Below, piece by piece: positions 24,421 to 36,399 of a stretch of 64,000 nt of DNA. The position numbers and the translations under genes were made by a program. The DNA comes from Histoplasma ohiense (Eukaryota > Ascomycota > Eurotiomycetes > Onygenales > Ajellomycetaceae). The stretch covers positions 1,054,001 to 1,118,000 of the forward strand of contig JAEVHH010000002.1 in the NCBI GenBank assembly GCA_017607445.1. Direction: 5' to 3'. Under the pieces are notes generated by a model. The model had not been told where the DNA came from. It searched no databases and was given only the letters and a program-made list of their open reading frames with translations. Numbering within the stretch: the first letter of the stretch is position 1; each line of letters begins with the position of its first letter.

Positions 24421-27400
24421 ATGACTGGTCCTGTCTCAGGGACCCCAGGTGTGTCTTTGTCATGTATGGCCACATCAAGATTGCGTTCCAGAAGTTGCGA
24501 TCGGACGAAGACTGATATGGATATTTTTCTAGTTGCAAACAACTTCTGGGGCAAAGATGACGCTGGCGTGGCCCCAATGCTAGAACGAGTTCACAATGCC
24601 AAAACCACGTGCGACGAACTGAAAGCCTTCTATAGCAGTAAGTGGTAATACATTATGCCATCAGAATTATTTTGGGAATTTGGCTCTTATATTCACCGTC
24701 ATTTCATATACAGCCCGAGCTGCCATAGAGGATGAATACGCAAGAAAGCTCCTAATACTATGCCGGAAAGCCCTTGGTTCTAGTGAATCCGGGACGTTGC
24801 GCACATCTCTCGATACTGTTCGCGGAGAGACAGAAACGATTGGGAAGACACACGCAGCTATTGCTTCTCAGATGAAAAGCGAGTTAGAAGAACCGCTAGC
24901 TGCTTTTGCTGGCGGTATGAAAGAACGCCGTAAGATTGTACAGAATGGTATTGAAAAGCTTCTTAAAATAAAAATGCAACAAATGCAAGCTGTCAACAAG
25001 GTATTCAATCTGGTTTCTAGCATATTATTAACAGCCGTTAATTCGAATCTATTATTTAGTCGCGAGATCGCTATGAACAAGACTGCCTCCGAATCAAAGG
25101 CTATTTGGCCCAAGGACATATGGTCATGGGACAAGAGGAACGCAAAAATAAGGCAAAATTGGAAAAAACACAGATACAACTAGCGTCTAACAGCAGCGAA
25201 TACGAAGCAGCCATAAAAGTTCTCGAAGAAACAACTGGCCGCTGGAATAAAGAATGGAAGGTTGCTTGCGATGTAAGTAACCTATGCATAAACAATCAGC
25301 CTAATTTTTCACTGACATCCATTACAGAAGTTTCAAGACCTAGAGGAAGAACGGCTGGATTTTACGAAGAGCAGCCTATGGAATTACGCGAATATAGCTT
25401 CGACAGCGTGCGTTAGTGACGATGCTGTAAGTTGCAATGACCATGCTAGAATTTGACACGCAGTTCCTAATGAAAGCAGTCCTGTGAACGAATCCGGGTA
25501 TCGCTTGAGAGTTGTGAGGTGGAAAAGGATATTAGCACGTTTATAATGGAGAGAGGGACGGGACAGGAGATTCCTGATCCACCCAAATATATTAATTTTT
25601 GCCGCGGTGACCTTAACGATACCGCGTCAGAGACGTCAGAGGAAGAGAGCTATTCAGTTGCGCAATTTCAGAGGACTATTAATCCAGCATACCGAAGCTC
25701 TTCCCCGGCACCTTCTACTTACGAATCCCATCACGACCCCCAGGCAAATCTCATGACGACGCCAGTAACGCATACTGATCCTTCCGCATCAGCAAGCCGA
25801 GAAACTACTGTGACCCCACAGCGATCGCATCAACCACAGCAGCAGTCGCAACAGCAGAAACAGCCGCCGCAACAATTACAGGAGCAACAACCCCTTCCGC
25901 TTGACCTCCGACGTGGAGGGCACGTTCCGCCTAATTATCAGCCAACCCAACATGGAGATATCCCAAATGTACCTCACAACGAGTATCCCACGGACGGCAT
26001 GACAATGTTCTGCAGAACTGGACCGCCTTCGGAAAGAAGCAGTGGAACCACTGCCAATCGGCCATCTAGCAGGGACTCCCATAGTGACATCTCCAATCCA
26101 ACTTCGTTCTCCAGTGTGGAGCCACCAGGTGCGAAACAATCTCCGAAGAAAGTGGTTAACGGCACTGCTCTTCCCGGGATGATTGGCGGTAAACAAGTCC
26201 AGAAGAAAAGAAGTGGTTTTTTTAGTAATAGCCCCTTCCGGAGAAAAAGTAAGCACGATAAGGAGTGTCAAACAGCACCATCGATCACTGCCCCTGTGAA
26301 CCGCAACACTTGGTCTGCCCCGCCGCAAAAACAAATAAGTCCAGTTAAGCCTGCATATCAAAAGCCAGTATATAGCGTCAGTCGCCATTCGGGAACGCCT
26401 GAACCCGTTGACCCACGCGCTAACTTCCAGCTAAACGTTGGCAACAATGTTTTCGATGTTGCTTCTCCTGATGGTGTCCCTTCGGGGGCTACAAGTACGA
26501 AGAAAGAAGACGACCTCGACCCCATAGCCCAAGCCCTCGCGGATCTTAAAGGTGTGGGGAAACAATCATCGGTCCGTGTCTCGGCCGATCGATATCACGG
26601 AATTAGTACCCCGGTTCCCCCAAGTGCTACTTCTAGCCACATAACAGATGTGAACATTTCTGCTGCTCAGAGTGGCACTCCGCCTCCGGCATACAATGAT
26701 TCGTCAGTGAAAAGACTTGGTGCTCCCCAACCAGCATTTACATCAGCACAGATGCAGAAAACAACTCGTAAATATGTCGGGCAGACCCAGGAGATGTTTA
26801 ACAGCCACGCTTCTCGTACGAGCCAGGCAGAAAACACAGTCAATCAGGCAATTCCCCGGGCTGTGTCCCCTGCACCACAAAGGAGCTTGAGCCCCCAGCC
26901 GCCCCCGTCTCGTGGAGGGGAGCAGCGCCAGCAATACGAAGGCCAAAAAAATCCCAGCCCTGCTTCTTACCACTCCCACTCAGGCAGTATGAACAGTAGA
27001 TATCGCCAATCTCCAACTGTTACCCCGACAAAGGTAATTGCTAGTCATCCATATCCGCCACGGCAGTACTCGTCTCACGGGTCTCCCAACGACATCCATT
27101 CGCAACGGTCAGTTTCGCCTCAACCCCAATTCAGACGGCAGGAAAGGCCATCTAGTGCGAGTGGAATGGAGCTTCAGTTGTCACATAGTCACATTGATTC
27201 ATATGGCGGGGGCCATACTCCTGATTATAGAAATCACGGTAGCCGGGGAGGCAACCCACGGCCGATGTCAATGTACTATGGCTCAGCACCGGACGTTACC
27301 CAAGGCAGCCGTGCAAGAAGCAGGAGTGTTGCAACTGCAGATGGTAATCGGCAGCTTAGCGTGGATGTGCGCCCTGTCTTACATTATGGTAAGTCAAATA

Positions 27401-27628
27401 TATCTTCTCAATTTTCGTGCATTTATTCCTTCCCTCACTGACCTTATCCAAATAGCGCGTGCAATGTACAGCTATACTGCTGCTATTCCTGAAGAGCTCG
27501 GTTTCTCGAAAGGAGATATCCTTGCAATCCTCAGACATCAAGATGATGGATGGTGGGAAGCAGAAATAACCGGGCCTCAGCGGACCCGTCCTGGTCTGGT
27601 CCCGAGCAACTATCTACAACACTGCTGA
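24421..27628 (+). CDS. F-BAR and SH3 cytokinesis protein, Cdc15/Imp2/Hof1 type
   Basis: The model is join(24421..24448,24533..24637,24714..25000,25060..25272,25328..25426,25480..27388,27456..27628), 937 residues. Proteins of this type bend membrane and recruit formin and septum machinery to the contractile ring. The F-BAR domain begins NNFWGKDDAGVAPMLERVHN at residue 11 and runs to about 260 (ending FIMERGTG...PPKYINFC). Its helices include EDEYARKLLIL and RDRYEQDCLRIKGYLAQ, the latter only complete after splicing. A Ser/Pro/Gln-rich disordered middle of about 600 residues follows, with many potential phosphorylation sites. The SH3 domain is at the end: ARAMYSYTAAIPEELGFSKGD, DDGWWEAE, GLVPSNYL. 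The tiny 28-base first exon supplies MTGPVSGTP. All seven exons keep phase. Confidence 0.9.
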
Positions 27629-29041
27629 AAGGAACACCTTCACACGCTTATCTAAATTAAAGTATGACACTGACTGGTTTTGGTACCATTTTCCGGATTA
27701 AACTCGATCTACACCCCGAACTCCTAGGACCCGTAGACACCCATACATCTTCTATGATAAACGTGGGCTGTGGCTTCTGGTCTTCTGATATAGAGCATCT
27801 TGATACCCAAATTCATGAAGAAGGGGAATGATTCCCTTGATACACGATTCTTTTAAACCCTTCGGATTTGCATTCTTGAAACTATGCACACCACATTTAT
27901 TTTGTTTTTGGCAATGTACTCCAGAATGTCCCCCTTGATCTCGTTGATTGCTTTTTGTTCTATTTGTCCTTTTCTCTTATTTTACTTTACCCTTGATTTG
28001 ATTTCAGCCAGCCAATGTGTTTTTATTGTTCGCTTTCTTTTTGACAGTCTGGCTTTGTTTTCTATTACGCCCATTGCTGACTATGCTCCCGTTTTCCCTT
28101 CTGTGTTATTTTTTTTCTATCTCGGGCAAACAAGCCAACTGAAATCCAAATGAAGATTATGACCTTTCTTTATCTAAGCCGTTAGTATGGAAATGGGGAA
28201 TTTGTCCCATATATGCAGATTCCCATCAAGGAAATGAAACTCATTGCTGCTGATTCATCAATTGAGAAGGATGAGCCACAATTCCCGACAGTTTTGGATC
28301 GGTGCTCCCCGACGCCATAATTTAAACGTCGAGGAGATCCGCCATCGCAAAGGCTTCAAACCCGTTTCTCTCACGTACGAGGCTTGCATTGAAGAGAATA
28401 AAGTAATCACAATTCGATACGTACATTGCATAAAAATCAGTAAACCAGGCTATGCATGAAGAGGGCACAAACGAACAAAACTAAAACTAACAAGGAAAAA
28501 AAAAAAAAAAAAAAACCAAACAGCAAACAGGTTATACAAAATTAGGTTCATACAATGCCCGCCCACCCTTGCTCTGTTGTTCACGTGAGGAAAAGAGGAA
28601 TGTAAGATATCAAAATGAGAGAAATAAAAGCGGCTGCGAAGGCAGCGGTAGTTATGATTTATAGCAAAACCAAACCAATACAAACAATGAGAATACAAAA
28701 CACAAATAGGGAGGATAGCTAACGGAGAGCCATACGACAAAGACGGACATGGTAGAGAAGGTGCGCAATGTAGAGTGTAAAGTGGAAAATTAGTTTGATA
28801 AATATATACGTATCTAGTCAGTCATATCGATCGAATGAGGTGCACGTGGCTTGATGGGTATCTAGCGTAATAGTACAGTGGTGTTTCCACAAGTAGGAGA
28901 GAGGATGTTCGGGTTGGGGCATTGACGTGAGGCAGTTTGGAGGTTATAGTCGATGTGGATGGAACGATACGACATTTTTCAGGTTCGGGTTGTTATCGCA
29001 TTCTCTGTCTCTTGGTTGGTTTATTGATAGATAAGGTTTAT
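27629..29041. other. 1.4 kb spacer between convergent gene ends
   Basis: This holds the 3' UTRs of the F-BAR gene (plus) and the UPF0132-like gene (minus). A run of 20 A lies at 28496-28515. Open frames at 27884-28153 and 28450-28740 are T-rich, hydrophobic and without motifs, and are taken as chance. Confidence 0.6.
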
Positions 29042-29874
29042 TTATTCGTCATCAACAAAGGAGTTCGCGAGGCGGCCGAAAAAAGGGACTTCGTAGTGTT
29101 CGAGGGAGTCAACTATAATATTGGAGAGAGGATGATGAGCCATTTTATCACTAGAAATTTAGTAGGAGAGCTGGGAGTCCATCATGTTAGCTTACCATCT
29201 CCATAAGCCCGCATGCTTAAGAAGCCGATTAGGCCGATGTCGCAGACGAAAAGTAGCCATGAAATGACGCTCGACCAGGCGAATATCATGTGAATTATCT
29301 GTGAGGAGCAGAAATGTTAAACATGGGCTGCATGAAGTTTATAAACTGGGTATATATTATTCATGGACGCTTACAAATATCGCGGTAAATAGCATGCTAG
29401 ATTGCCAGGCGTGAAATCTAAAAATTGAAATATCTCCTTTAGTGATCAGTGTCTGCGATCGCGATAGCTAGAGAGAAGACAGTCCTTTCGAGGTTTTACA
29501 ACATACCGCACATAGTCACTCTTATGTTCCACCAACAACAAGAACACACCCCCAGCTGGAGGTAGCAGGAGGTATGCAAGCATAGCTTCGAAGTCCATGC
29601 GGATTGGGAGGCTCGTCTCGAAAGCACCAAGGCTCAATCGCCCTCCTTCCACATCTCGACCGAAACTTGTATCTCCTCCCGCTGCCTCGGGGTTGGCAAA
29701 GTAGCTCGGTGAGGGAAGTCTCCCTACCGGAGGGAATGGGGGCGATGTACGCTGGTTCTGGTTCTGGTTCTGGTTCTGCGTAGGAGGGGATTTGGATCGG
29801 GTTGCATCACGGAGTGGAGGTGATAGGGCCCGCTCGATCTCTGGGGACTCATCTTGGTAGGGAGCAAAATTCAT
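29042..29874 (-). CDS. Small conserved membrane protein, UPF0132-like
   Basis: The model is complement(join(29042..29112,29196..29298,29375..29417,29507..29874)), 194 residues. The first half is disordered, Pro-rich and contains a QNQNQNQNQ run encoded by a six-base repeat. The second half has three hydrophobic segments: FEAMLAYLLLPPAGGVFLLLV, a helix completed by splicing (YVRFHAWQSSMLFTAIF, with the family hallmark RFHAWQS), and SSVISWLLFVCDIGLIGFL. The last exon gives VDSLEHYEVPFFGRLANSFVDDE and a stop. The three splices keep phase and recover the HAWQ motif, which supports the model. The family is widespread and its molecular role is unknown. Confidence 0.78.
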
Positions 29875-30209
29875 GGCGAAGCGGGTTATGAGATACCCAT
29901 GTGACTTGAAACGTTTTATTTTTGTTTAGATATATATGCGTGTTGTGGTTTTGATATATTGTCTCCTTTCGCTCTGGTTCAAGCTGGCTACTTCATTGTT
30001 AGCTGAGGTTACAACAAGCGCGTAAGGTCCCAAGGGAACAGTCTTGGCGCGCCGCTGGTGAAGCTTTGAAGTGAGGGTAATAGGTTATGGCATGTGTAGA
30101 TATGAAAAATAACAGAAGCTCCTCATTTGTTTTTACGCATTGTGTTCTTGGGGTATCATTAAATTCTAACTCATAAAGCAAAATAAAATAAAATCATTTA
30201 GGGATGCTA
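29875..30209. other. Short spacer upstream of the UPF0132-like gene
   Basis: This holds the promoter of the UPF0132-like gene and the DUO1 3' UTR, including an AAATAAAATAAAAT stretch near 30179. Nothing else is seen. Confidence 0.6.
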
Positions 30210-31032
30210 TTATGATGACCCCGAAACCTTTCCCCTTCCCCTCGTGCCCGGTGCAGATGCCGCCGGTCTTCGCAGGCTTGTCGTTCCACGTGTTGTCGTG
30301 CCTCTTGTTGCCGTTGTACCTCTTGCCGTAACTGCTCCTCTTGTCGTGCCGAATGAGCTGGCCGTAGAAGGAGTCCGGCCCAATATTCGTGATCTCCCTC
30401 GTGTCAGTCCAAGCGATCCCCTAGCAGCGGATGTGGCTTCCTTCTTCCGCTCCTCCTCCTCCGCTTTTCGAGCCATGGCCTCTCTCCGCTGCTGGAGTTC
30501 TAGCTCAATTCTTTCCGCCTCCTGCTGTCGTAATATCGACTCGCCTTCAATATCTGCGATATCTTTGGATGCGCCTTGCCAGGAAGGATTTAGGATGAGT
30601 CGTTGATTTTGTTCCGTCTGGGCTAGGATTCGTGTCCAGGTGTTTAAAAGTGTAGACGCGGATGCGACGGTACGGGAAACGTTCTGTAAAGCAAAAAATA
30701 AACGTTTTAACAATGAATCATACAGGGCCAATTGGCTAAAATCTTACTTCCATGTTGTCCTTTGCTCGATCCAAGCTATGAATGATATCTTCCACCACCC
30801 GGTTGATGTCCCGGATACTCTCCAGTTCACTCCGCAAAGAAAATTCCCGTGCCTCTTCACGATCATGTTGGGATTCGTTATTTCGTCCATAGTTTGCCTC
30901 TGGCGCAGCAGAGGAATTCTGAGGGACAGATGGAAAATCAGGATTTTTGGAAGGGGATTCCGGCAGTGCCTCATTATCTTGATCGAGGAATTGCAGCTTC
31001 TCCATTTCCGCACGAGCACTGGATATCGACAT
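30210..31032 (-). CDS. DUO1: DASH (Dam1) complex subunit Duo1
   Basis: The model is complement(join(30210..30683,30748..31032)), 252 residues. Duo1 is part of the fungal DASH/Dam1 ring that couples kinetochores to spindle microtubules. The conserved core is two helices: a charged stretch around LRSELESIRDINRVVEDIIHSLDRAKDNME, which joins across the intron to NVSRTVASASTLLNTWTRIL, then NQRLILNPSWQGASKDIADIE. This is the Duo1 signature order. A coiled coil rich in Glu and Arg follows (about residues 145-180). The tail is an Arg/Thr/Gly repeat (ATRGTTTRGTT) of basic low complexity, as in other fungal Duo1 proteins and plausibly microtubule-binding. The start at 31032 was chosen as the first ATG after a pyrimidine-rich AG; an upstream non-coding exon cannot be excluded. 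Confidence 0.85.
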
Positions 31033-31430
31033 GGCTGCGAGAGTAAGAGTAGTGATTAGTGTAGGCAAACAGACGATGTTCGCGTCAAGAGTAGTTTTGG
31101 CGTCTACCGCGCTTAGCCATTCAGCCACCCCAATTTTCGCGCTTACCGAAACAAGACAACAGGACAAACCAACAACCAACCTCCTCATTACCTGCATCGA
31201 GCAAGCCGACAACTCCCTGCGTCACTACCTGCCAACAAACACATAAAACTGACGCGCATTACGGTTCTCGAGATCGACTGTCACCGTTTACGATCGTGGA
31301 TACTCCCTCCTTGCCATTTTATTTCGAGTTTCGTCACCCCTCGTTGAACACTTTTCATATTGACAACCCGCAACATTCGCTATTCAGCAGAAATACCGCC
31401 AAACGAGGACGCTGGAGGGAGACAATTGCA
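31033..31430. other. 400-base divergent promoter shared by DUO1 and the S/TP-rich gene
   Basis: Two genes start outward from this segment. It includes ACGCG-type sequences (near 31136 and 31253) that resemble MluI cell-cycle box cores. That match is short and only suggestive. Confidence 0.5.
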
Positions 31431-32858
31431 ATGGCGACAACTCCGCCTCCCCGTACCATCAGGACTCCACCTGCTCCGCGCTATGGGTCGAAATTCAATT
31501 CATTTGAACCGTTCTCCACCCGATATTCTACTCGTTTAGCAAACCAAAAGACCGTTCGAGGTTCCCCAAATCTCTCTACACCTAATTCTCAGCACTTATC
31601 CAATGACGCCGAGGTTGTAACGGACGTAAAGGGATGCGCCAGCGAAGAAGATTCATGTTCCTCGCCTGAATGTGTGCAAGCCTCTCCCACTAGGAGGAGT
31701 GACAGAAAAACCAAGGGTACCAGGCCTTACATGGAAACCAATTCACTCTCTGATAACGCTAGAGGAGAAATTGACAGGCCTTCTCAACCCACATCAGATG
31801 CTTCTCACAGTGTGTCAAACATTAACAGCGAACACACATTGCTCACAGCGAACATGCTTCCAACACCTGCAAAAACCCCACGGAAGAAGGCTGTCCCTGA
31901 CCCCAGCGCTGTCGCTCGTACTTTGTTCAAGAGCAACTCCCAATCCAAAGCCATTGAAACCCCAATTCCAAAAAGGCAAAGGGCCAAAAAGCTCAAAGGA
32001 TTTTCTCTAGATAGTTTTAACGCGGATCTGGAGAACGAGGGAAATGACGAAATTACGATCTTTACCGACTCGAGGGATCGAATCCCTGAAGTTCACGATA
32101 CCGCGGACAACCCTTTCATTAGCCGACCTAATGATACGTCCCATGACGTTAATATAAGCGTTGAAATGCAACGTGACGAGAAAGTTCAAGAAGCCCTTCA
32201 TAGAGATGATGGGATGCTCTACGTTTTGTAAGTGTTCGCTTTAAACTTGTAGACTCTTATCAACAAATCTAATATCTTTTCCAGCCGTGGAAAGAAAATC
32301 TTCCGAAAATTCAATTCCGACAGTGAAGAAGATGACGAGACAGATCATGGTCTGTTGGCATCTCGACCTGATCTTCTAGAAGAAACGAGAATCCCAGATG
32401 TCCAGCCCCTAACTCGCGCTTCCATCAAACCACGTCTACTATTCCCAAAGGCACCGCATCGAGGGAACTCGCGTGGTTCGAGATTCGGCGGTACCGAAAA
32501 AACCCCGGACCCCGAAAAAACATGTGAAGCGGATACACCTGACAAAAGAATATCCAATCCCGATCCTCCCCATATTACCAATAAGCATATTCCTACGACA
32601 CCACCTTCCAAAATAGCTATATCAACCCCATCAACTCCTATTACTGGTGGCCGCTCTCTTCGTTCGCACGCCAAGGAAGCCCAGGATGGTTTAGAAAGCC
32701 CTTCTAAATCTAACAACGGGACTGCAATTCGCATGAGCCCGTTCGACAGATGGACTAGGACGAAATCCCAAGCGTCGCCGGCGACACTGAGAAAGAGAGT
32801 GGGCACTGTCTCGAGTGACACCATCGAACCAGTTATGAAGAAAGCTCGCAACAAATGA
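31431..32858 (+). CDS. Unrecognised protein rich in Ser/Thr-Pro sites
   Basis: The model joins 31431..32227 and 32285..32858, 456 residues. I do not recognise the family. The ATG at 31431 is the first in frame and is followed by TTPPPRTIRTPPAPRYGSKF, then FEPFSTRYSTRLANQ. The splice restores GMLYVFRGKKIFRKFNSDSEEDDE, the most structured-looking segment. The C-terminal half contains IKPRLLFPK, GGRSLRSHAKEA, MSPFDRW and a basic end, KKARNK. The protein is largely disordered-looking, and many S/T-P dipeptides suggest phosphorylation by a proline-directed kinase such as CDK (inference). It is divergent from DUO1 over a short promoter, so co-regulation in the cell cycle is possible. The basic end suggests a nuclear protein. 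Confidence 0.75.
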
Positions 32859-33987
32859 AAGAGAGAACTCTATTTTCTTTTGTCCATCATTGACCAGAAG
32901 AGTCCGCTTGGTTTACCATTTTCAATCCCTCTCTCCTCCTGTCACAACTCATTACATATTAATCGGCCACATCATTCCACCTTCCTTCAGTGGACAGCTC
33001 TTTTATTATCGTACCTTATTTTTTTACTCCTGCTTACACAGACCTCCATTCTTTCACGTAACCTTTTCCTTTTCCTCTTCTCTTACTTACCTTTTAATCT
33101 ACTCTATGACGAGATCACGACCACAACAATCTGATGTTTCCTTGATTTTAAAATGGCTCATCCTTTCCTCCCTTGACGTTCTCAACTTATTTGATCGATT
33201 TTTTCAGCAGCTCTTACAGGAACAGGCCGAACAAGTCTACGTACATCTTGACTTGGTGCTTCTCTCTTTTGAACTAGACTCTAATGCCCACTTATCAATT
33301 TTCTCCTTTGGGGATACCATATTCAATTCGAGTATTCGTGGCAAGGAATAGGAAGTGTTTATTATATTTGTTCGTCAATAAATGTCTTATTTTTTGTCCC
33401 CTTGCCGGCTTGCTTTCTACTTTTTCCATAACTTTTTTTGTCTCTTCTGTGTCCCTGTTGTTGGGTTGATTCTTCATTACCTGTTTACCGTACATTTGCA
33501 GGCATGCAGTCGTCATACGTGGTTGTTTAGAAGAGCCCAGAACTCCTGACGTGTTCATTTGACTACACAAAACTGAGGGTATCAAATTGAATTATGTTAT
33601 TTGAATTGGCAGAGTCGCTGTTTTATTGTACTTCGGTTGTGATTGGTTTTATTAAATATATACAAAGCCTAGTGGCCACACTGTAGATAAAAATATGCGA
33701 TGCTGCATCCATCCCTCATGAAATCGAAAACGGGCGGGTAAAATGAAAGATCACGTTCGTGTCAAGTGTTGCATCCATGGATACGGGATTCCACCAAGCT
33801 TTGGCCCTGGAACCAAAACTAAAGAAATATTTGCAACTCACAGAAGAATAACACGCCAGAAATCGAATAAAATACACCTTGTCAACTCAAGGAAGAATGC
33901 TTAAACAAAATAATTAAAAAAAGAGGGAAAAAAAAGACGACCCAATTCCCGTGTAGCATAATATCCACGCCAATGAAGCATAATGCG
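32859..33987. other. 1.1 kb spacer between convergent gene ends
   Basis: This holds the 3' UTRs of the S/TP-rich gene (plus) and MCM10 (minus). It is T-rich in its first half. Frames of 60-153 codons here lack motifs and overlap the likely UTR. Confidence 0.6.
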
Positions 33988-36399
33988 TTACACGATGTCC
34001 AAGTCATCATCATAATCCACATTATTGTCATTACCAGTGCCATCCCCCGGACCACCAAGACTATCCCTCCCCGCATCCCTGATGCCTTTCGAAGTGACAA
34101 ATCTGGTCTTCTTATTAACAGCACTCTTCTTTATCGGACCCAACTTGACATTGACAGCACTTTTCATCGTGCTACTCAATCCTAATGCTACCCGCGCCGG
34201 TTGTGACCCAGATTCATCGACTTTCCCATTAATATTATTGCCAGCACCAGAGCTTGGCCTGGTGTTATTGCCGGGAGCATTAGCATCAGAACCGTCTCGT
34301 CCCGACGTGCCACCGGCTTGTCGATGACGCAGGTATTGAGCACCGACGGAATTAGATCTACCAAGTACCTTAGCAATATTGCGCTCCCGCTCTTGCTCCG
34401 TGAGGCGCTTTTGAAAACGTTCCAGCTTGCCATTACCACCACGTGGGAAATCATTAGCAGCAACGATGAAAGGGTCATCTGCATCAATAAGACTGGCTGC
34501 CGAGCGGCTACCCGGAATAGGAGGCCCAACGTAGTAAGTAGATCCCGTAGAGCGGTCTGTCTGCGGACCTTCAGGCTTTAGTCTATATCGGTCTCGATCC
34601 TTCAGGTCGCGATTTTTGTTAAACATGCCAGTGCGGGAGCCTGACCGACCTCCTGGACCAAATGTAGTAGGCCCGCCGTTAACTTCCATTCGCTTCGCCG
34701 TTGTCTTGCGAAGTTGCAAGTCAACATGGAATTCGCAGAATTCTGTTTTTCGACCATCGACCCACGCTTCGCATACTTTTCCATCTTTTCGGATTGCTTT
34801 GCAAAAACCGAGGTCTTGAGATTTTCCTATTTCGAGAATTGTGTCGTCTGATGAATTTAATGTGAGGCTGAAGCGATTAGTATCAAGTTTATTTGGTGGT
34901 GGGGGCATTATTGAAGGGTTCAGGATGGCGACGACTGTGCCTGGGATGAGTTTGTAATATCTGGGGAATGCAGTGGAGAAAAGAAAGAGGTCGATGGACC
35001 ATTTGAGGTCCGTTAGGGTAAGGACCATATATTTAGATGTATTGTTTGAGCCGTCATCGTCAAGATTTTTATGCTTGGAGGCGCCTTTCTTCACATCTTG
35101 ATGTTCTTTCGGGGTTGACTTAGATGCTATTATGCCAAAAACGACGTAATCGCCATCTACATCTGGTGGGTCGAATTCAGGTCCTTTAATCGTTCTTAAT
35201 AAGTCCGGTATTCGCATGGGGCTCTTTGCATCAAGGGTTCGGTTGAGGAAGGAATGAGGCAAAATTCGAGTTGAGAGGTGAAGTCCAGAGAATGGTTCAA
35301 ATTTGGACGGATCAGTTGCTATAGTTGGTTTAATATTTTGTGAGTTATCCTCGGTGCTGTCATCGTTTGGCAATGATGAAGTAGGCCGCGTTTCCATCTG
35401 GAGTTGAAATTCCTGGGTAGCCGAACAATTACTACTAGTACTCGAGATATTTTTGCTTTTTCGAAGTCCAGAACCTGGTCGATTATAAGATTGAATGACA
35501 TCGTCCCTACTGAACTCCTCAACGCGTTGCGCTTTTCTTGGAGACTCGAAATTTGACGCTTTCTCCGATTCTTCCTTTGCTGCAAGCTGGAAACGCTCCA
35601 TTTCACCTTTGTCAACGGCAAAAGAGGAATTCCTTTTACGGTGCAGAAGTTGTGTTTTCTCCCATCTGCTTTTCTCAATTGACCTGCTCTCAGCAATCCT
35701 CTCGCTGAAACTTTTGGGTCTTTGGAGCTCCCCGTCAGGTGTGAAGGTTGGTTCGCGGGAAGCTGAGATATGGGTCTTCCGTAACAATGCCTCGCCCCGG
35801 TATACTCCAATCGAGCTTGCTGGTCTCCCCGTTGATCTCGAACTGGGAGGCCTATTGAGCGATACGTCAGTTCCCTTCTTCCCTTTGTCAATCCCAAGAA
35901 CAATCCGTCTCGGAGACACAGGATCCGTGGAAGCGGCCAATCTTTTCGAAGGTGACACCGGCACCTGTATATTTTCCTGCTGTGACATATTTGCTGCCTT
36001 CCGCTTGCGCTCCGGAATGAATCGCACGGTTGGTCGCGAGGAAGGAGAAGCAGGTGTATCGCTGATAGTCTTCTGCTCGAAACTCGGGGGCTTCGACTTG
36101 GATTTGCTCTGCTGTAACTTCTTAAGCTTTAAACGTGCCTCAATCGCAGCCAGTTTCAACTGTAATGTTTCCTCGTCCTCATCCTCCTCTTCCATATCAT
36201 TTTCGACCCCATCTTCCAGCAGCTGATTCGCTTTCGTTCGTACATATGGGGAAGCATCGAAACTCTTAAGGGAGGCCCTGCCGGCTTGCCGACGTTCTTG
36301 CATCTCTTGGAATCGTTTGCGACCATTAGGAGAACTCATGAGCGCCTCATATGGAGATCTCGGAGGCCAACGTAGATCCGCCACTTTCGAGCTGGTCAT
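33988..36399 (-). CDS. MCM10: DNA replication factor Mcm10
   Basis: A single exon of 803 residues. Mcm10 activates the CMG helicase at replication origins and binds DNA and polymerase alpha. The N-terminus carries WPPRSPYEALMSSPNGRKRF, typical of fungal Mcm10, then a charged coiled coil (about residues 70-95) and a long disordered stretch. The OB-fold lies at about 385-520 (LHLSTRILPHSFLNRTL, DGDYVVFGIIASKS, KYMVLTLTDLKWSIDLFLF, LIPGTVVAILNP). The zinc finger follows directly: GFCKAIRKDGKVCEAWV...EFCEFH, giving the CX9C-X11-CX2H ligand spacing. A basic tail contains LTEQERERNIAKVLG. The ATG at 36399 is the first in frame, and no convincing upstream exon with an ATG could be joined. Confidence 0.92.
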   Translation of the reverse strand: MTSSKVADLRWPPRSPYEALMSSPNGRKRFQEMQERRQAGRASLKSFDASPYVRTKANQLLEDGVENDMEEEDEDEETLQLKLAAIEARLKLKKLQQSKSKSKPPSFEQKTISDTPASPSSRPTVRFIPERKRKAANMSQQENIQVPVSPSKRLAASTDPVSPRRIVLGIDKGKKGTDVSLNRPPSSRSTGRPASSIGVYRGEALLRKTHISASREPTFTPDGELQRPKSFSERIAESRSIEKSRWEKTQLLHRKRNSSFAVDKGEMERFQLAAKEESEKASNFESPRKAQRVEEFSRDDVIQSYNRPGSGLRKSKNISSTSSNCSATQEFQLQMETRPTSSLPNDDSTEDNSQNIKPTIATDPSKFEPFSGLHLSTRILPHSFLNRTLDAKSPMRIPDLLRTIKGPEFDPPDVDGDYVVFGIIASKSTPKEHQDVKKGASKHKNLDDDGSNNTSKYMVLTLTDLKWSIDLFLFSTAFPRYYKLIPGTVVAILNPSIMPPPPNKLDTNRFSLTLNSSDDTILEIGKSQDLGFCKAIRKDGKVCEAWVDGRKTEFCEFHVDLQLRKTTAKRMEVNGGPTTFGPGGRSGSRTGMFNKNRDLKDRDRYRLKPEGPQTDRSTGSTYYVGPPIPGSRSAASLIDADDPFIVAANDFPRGGNGKLERFQKRLTEQERERNIAKVLGRSNSVGAQYLRHRQAGGTSGRDGSDANAPGNNTRPSSGAGNNINGKVDESGSQPARVALGLSSTMKSAVNVKLGPIKKSAVNKKTRFVTSKGIRDAGRDSLGGPGDGTGNDNNVDYDDDLDIV

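Noticed and set aside
27884..28153. 89-codon hydrophobic frame
   Set aside because: T-rich sequence in a likely 3' UTR; no motif.
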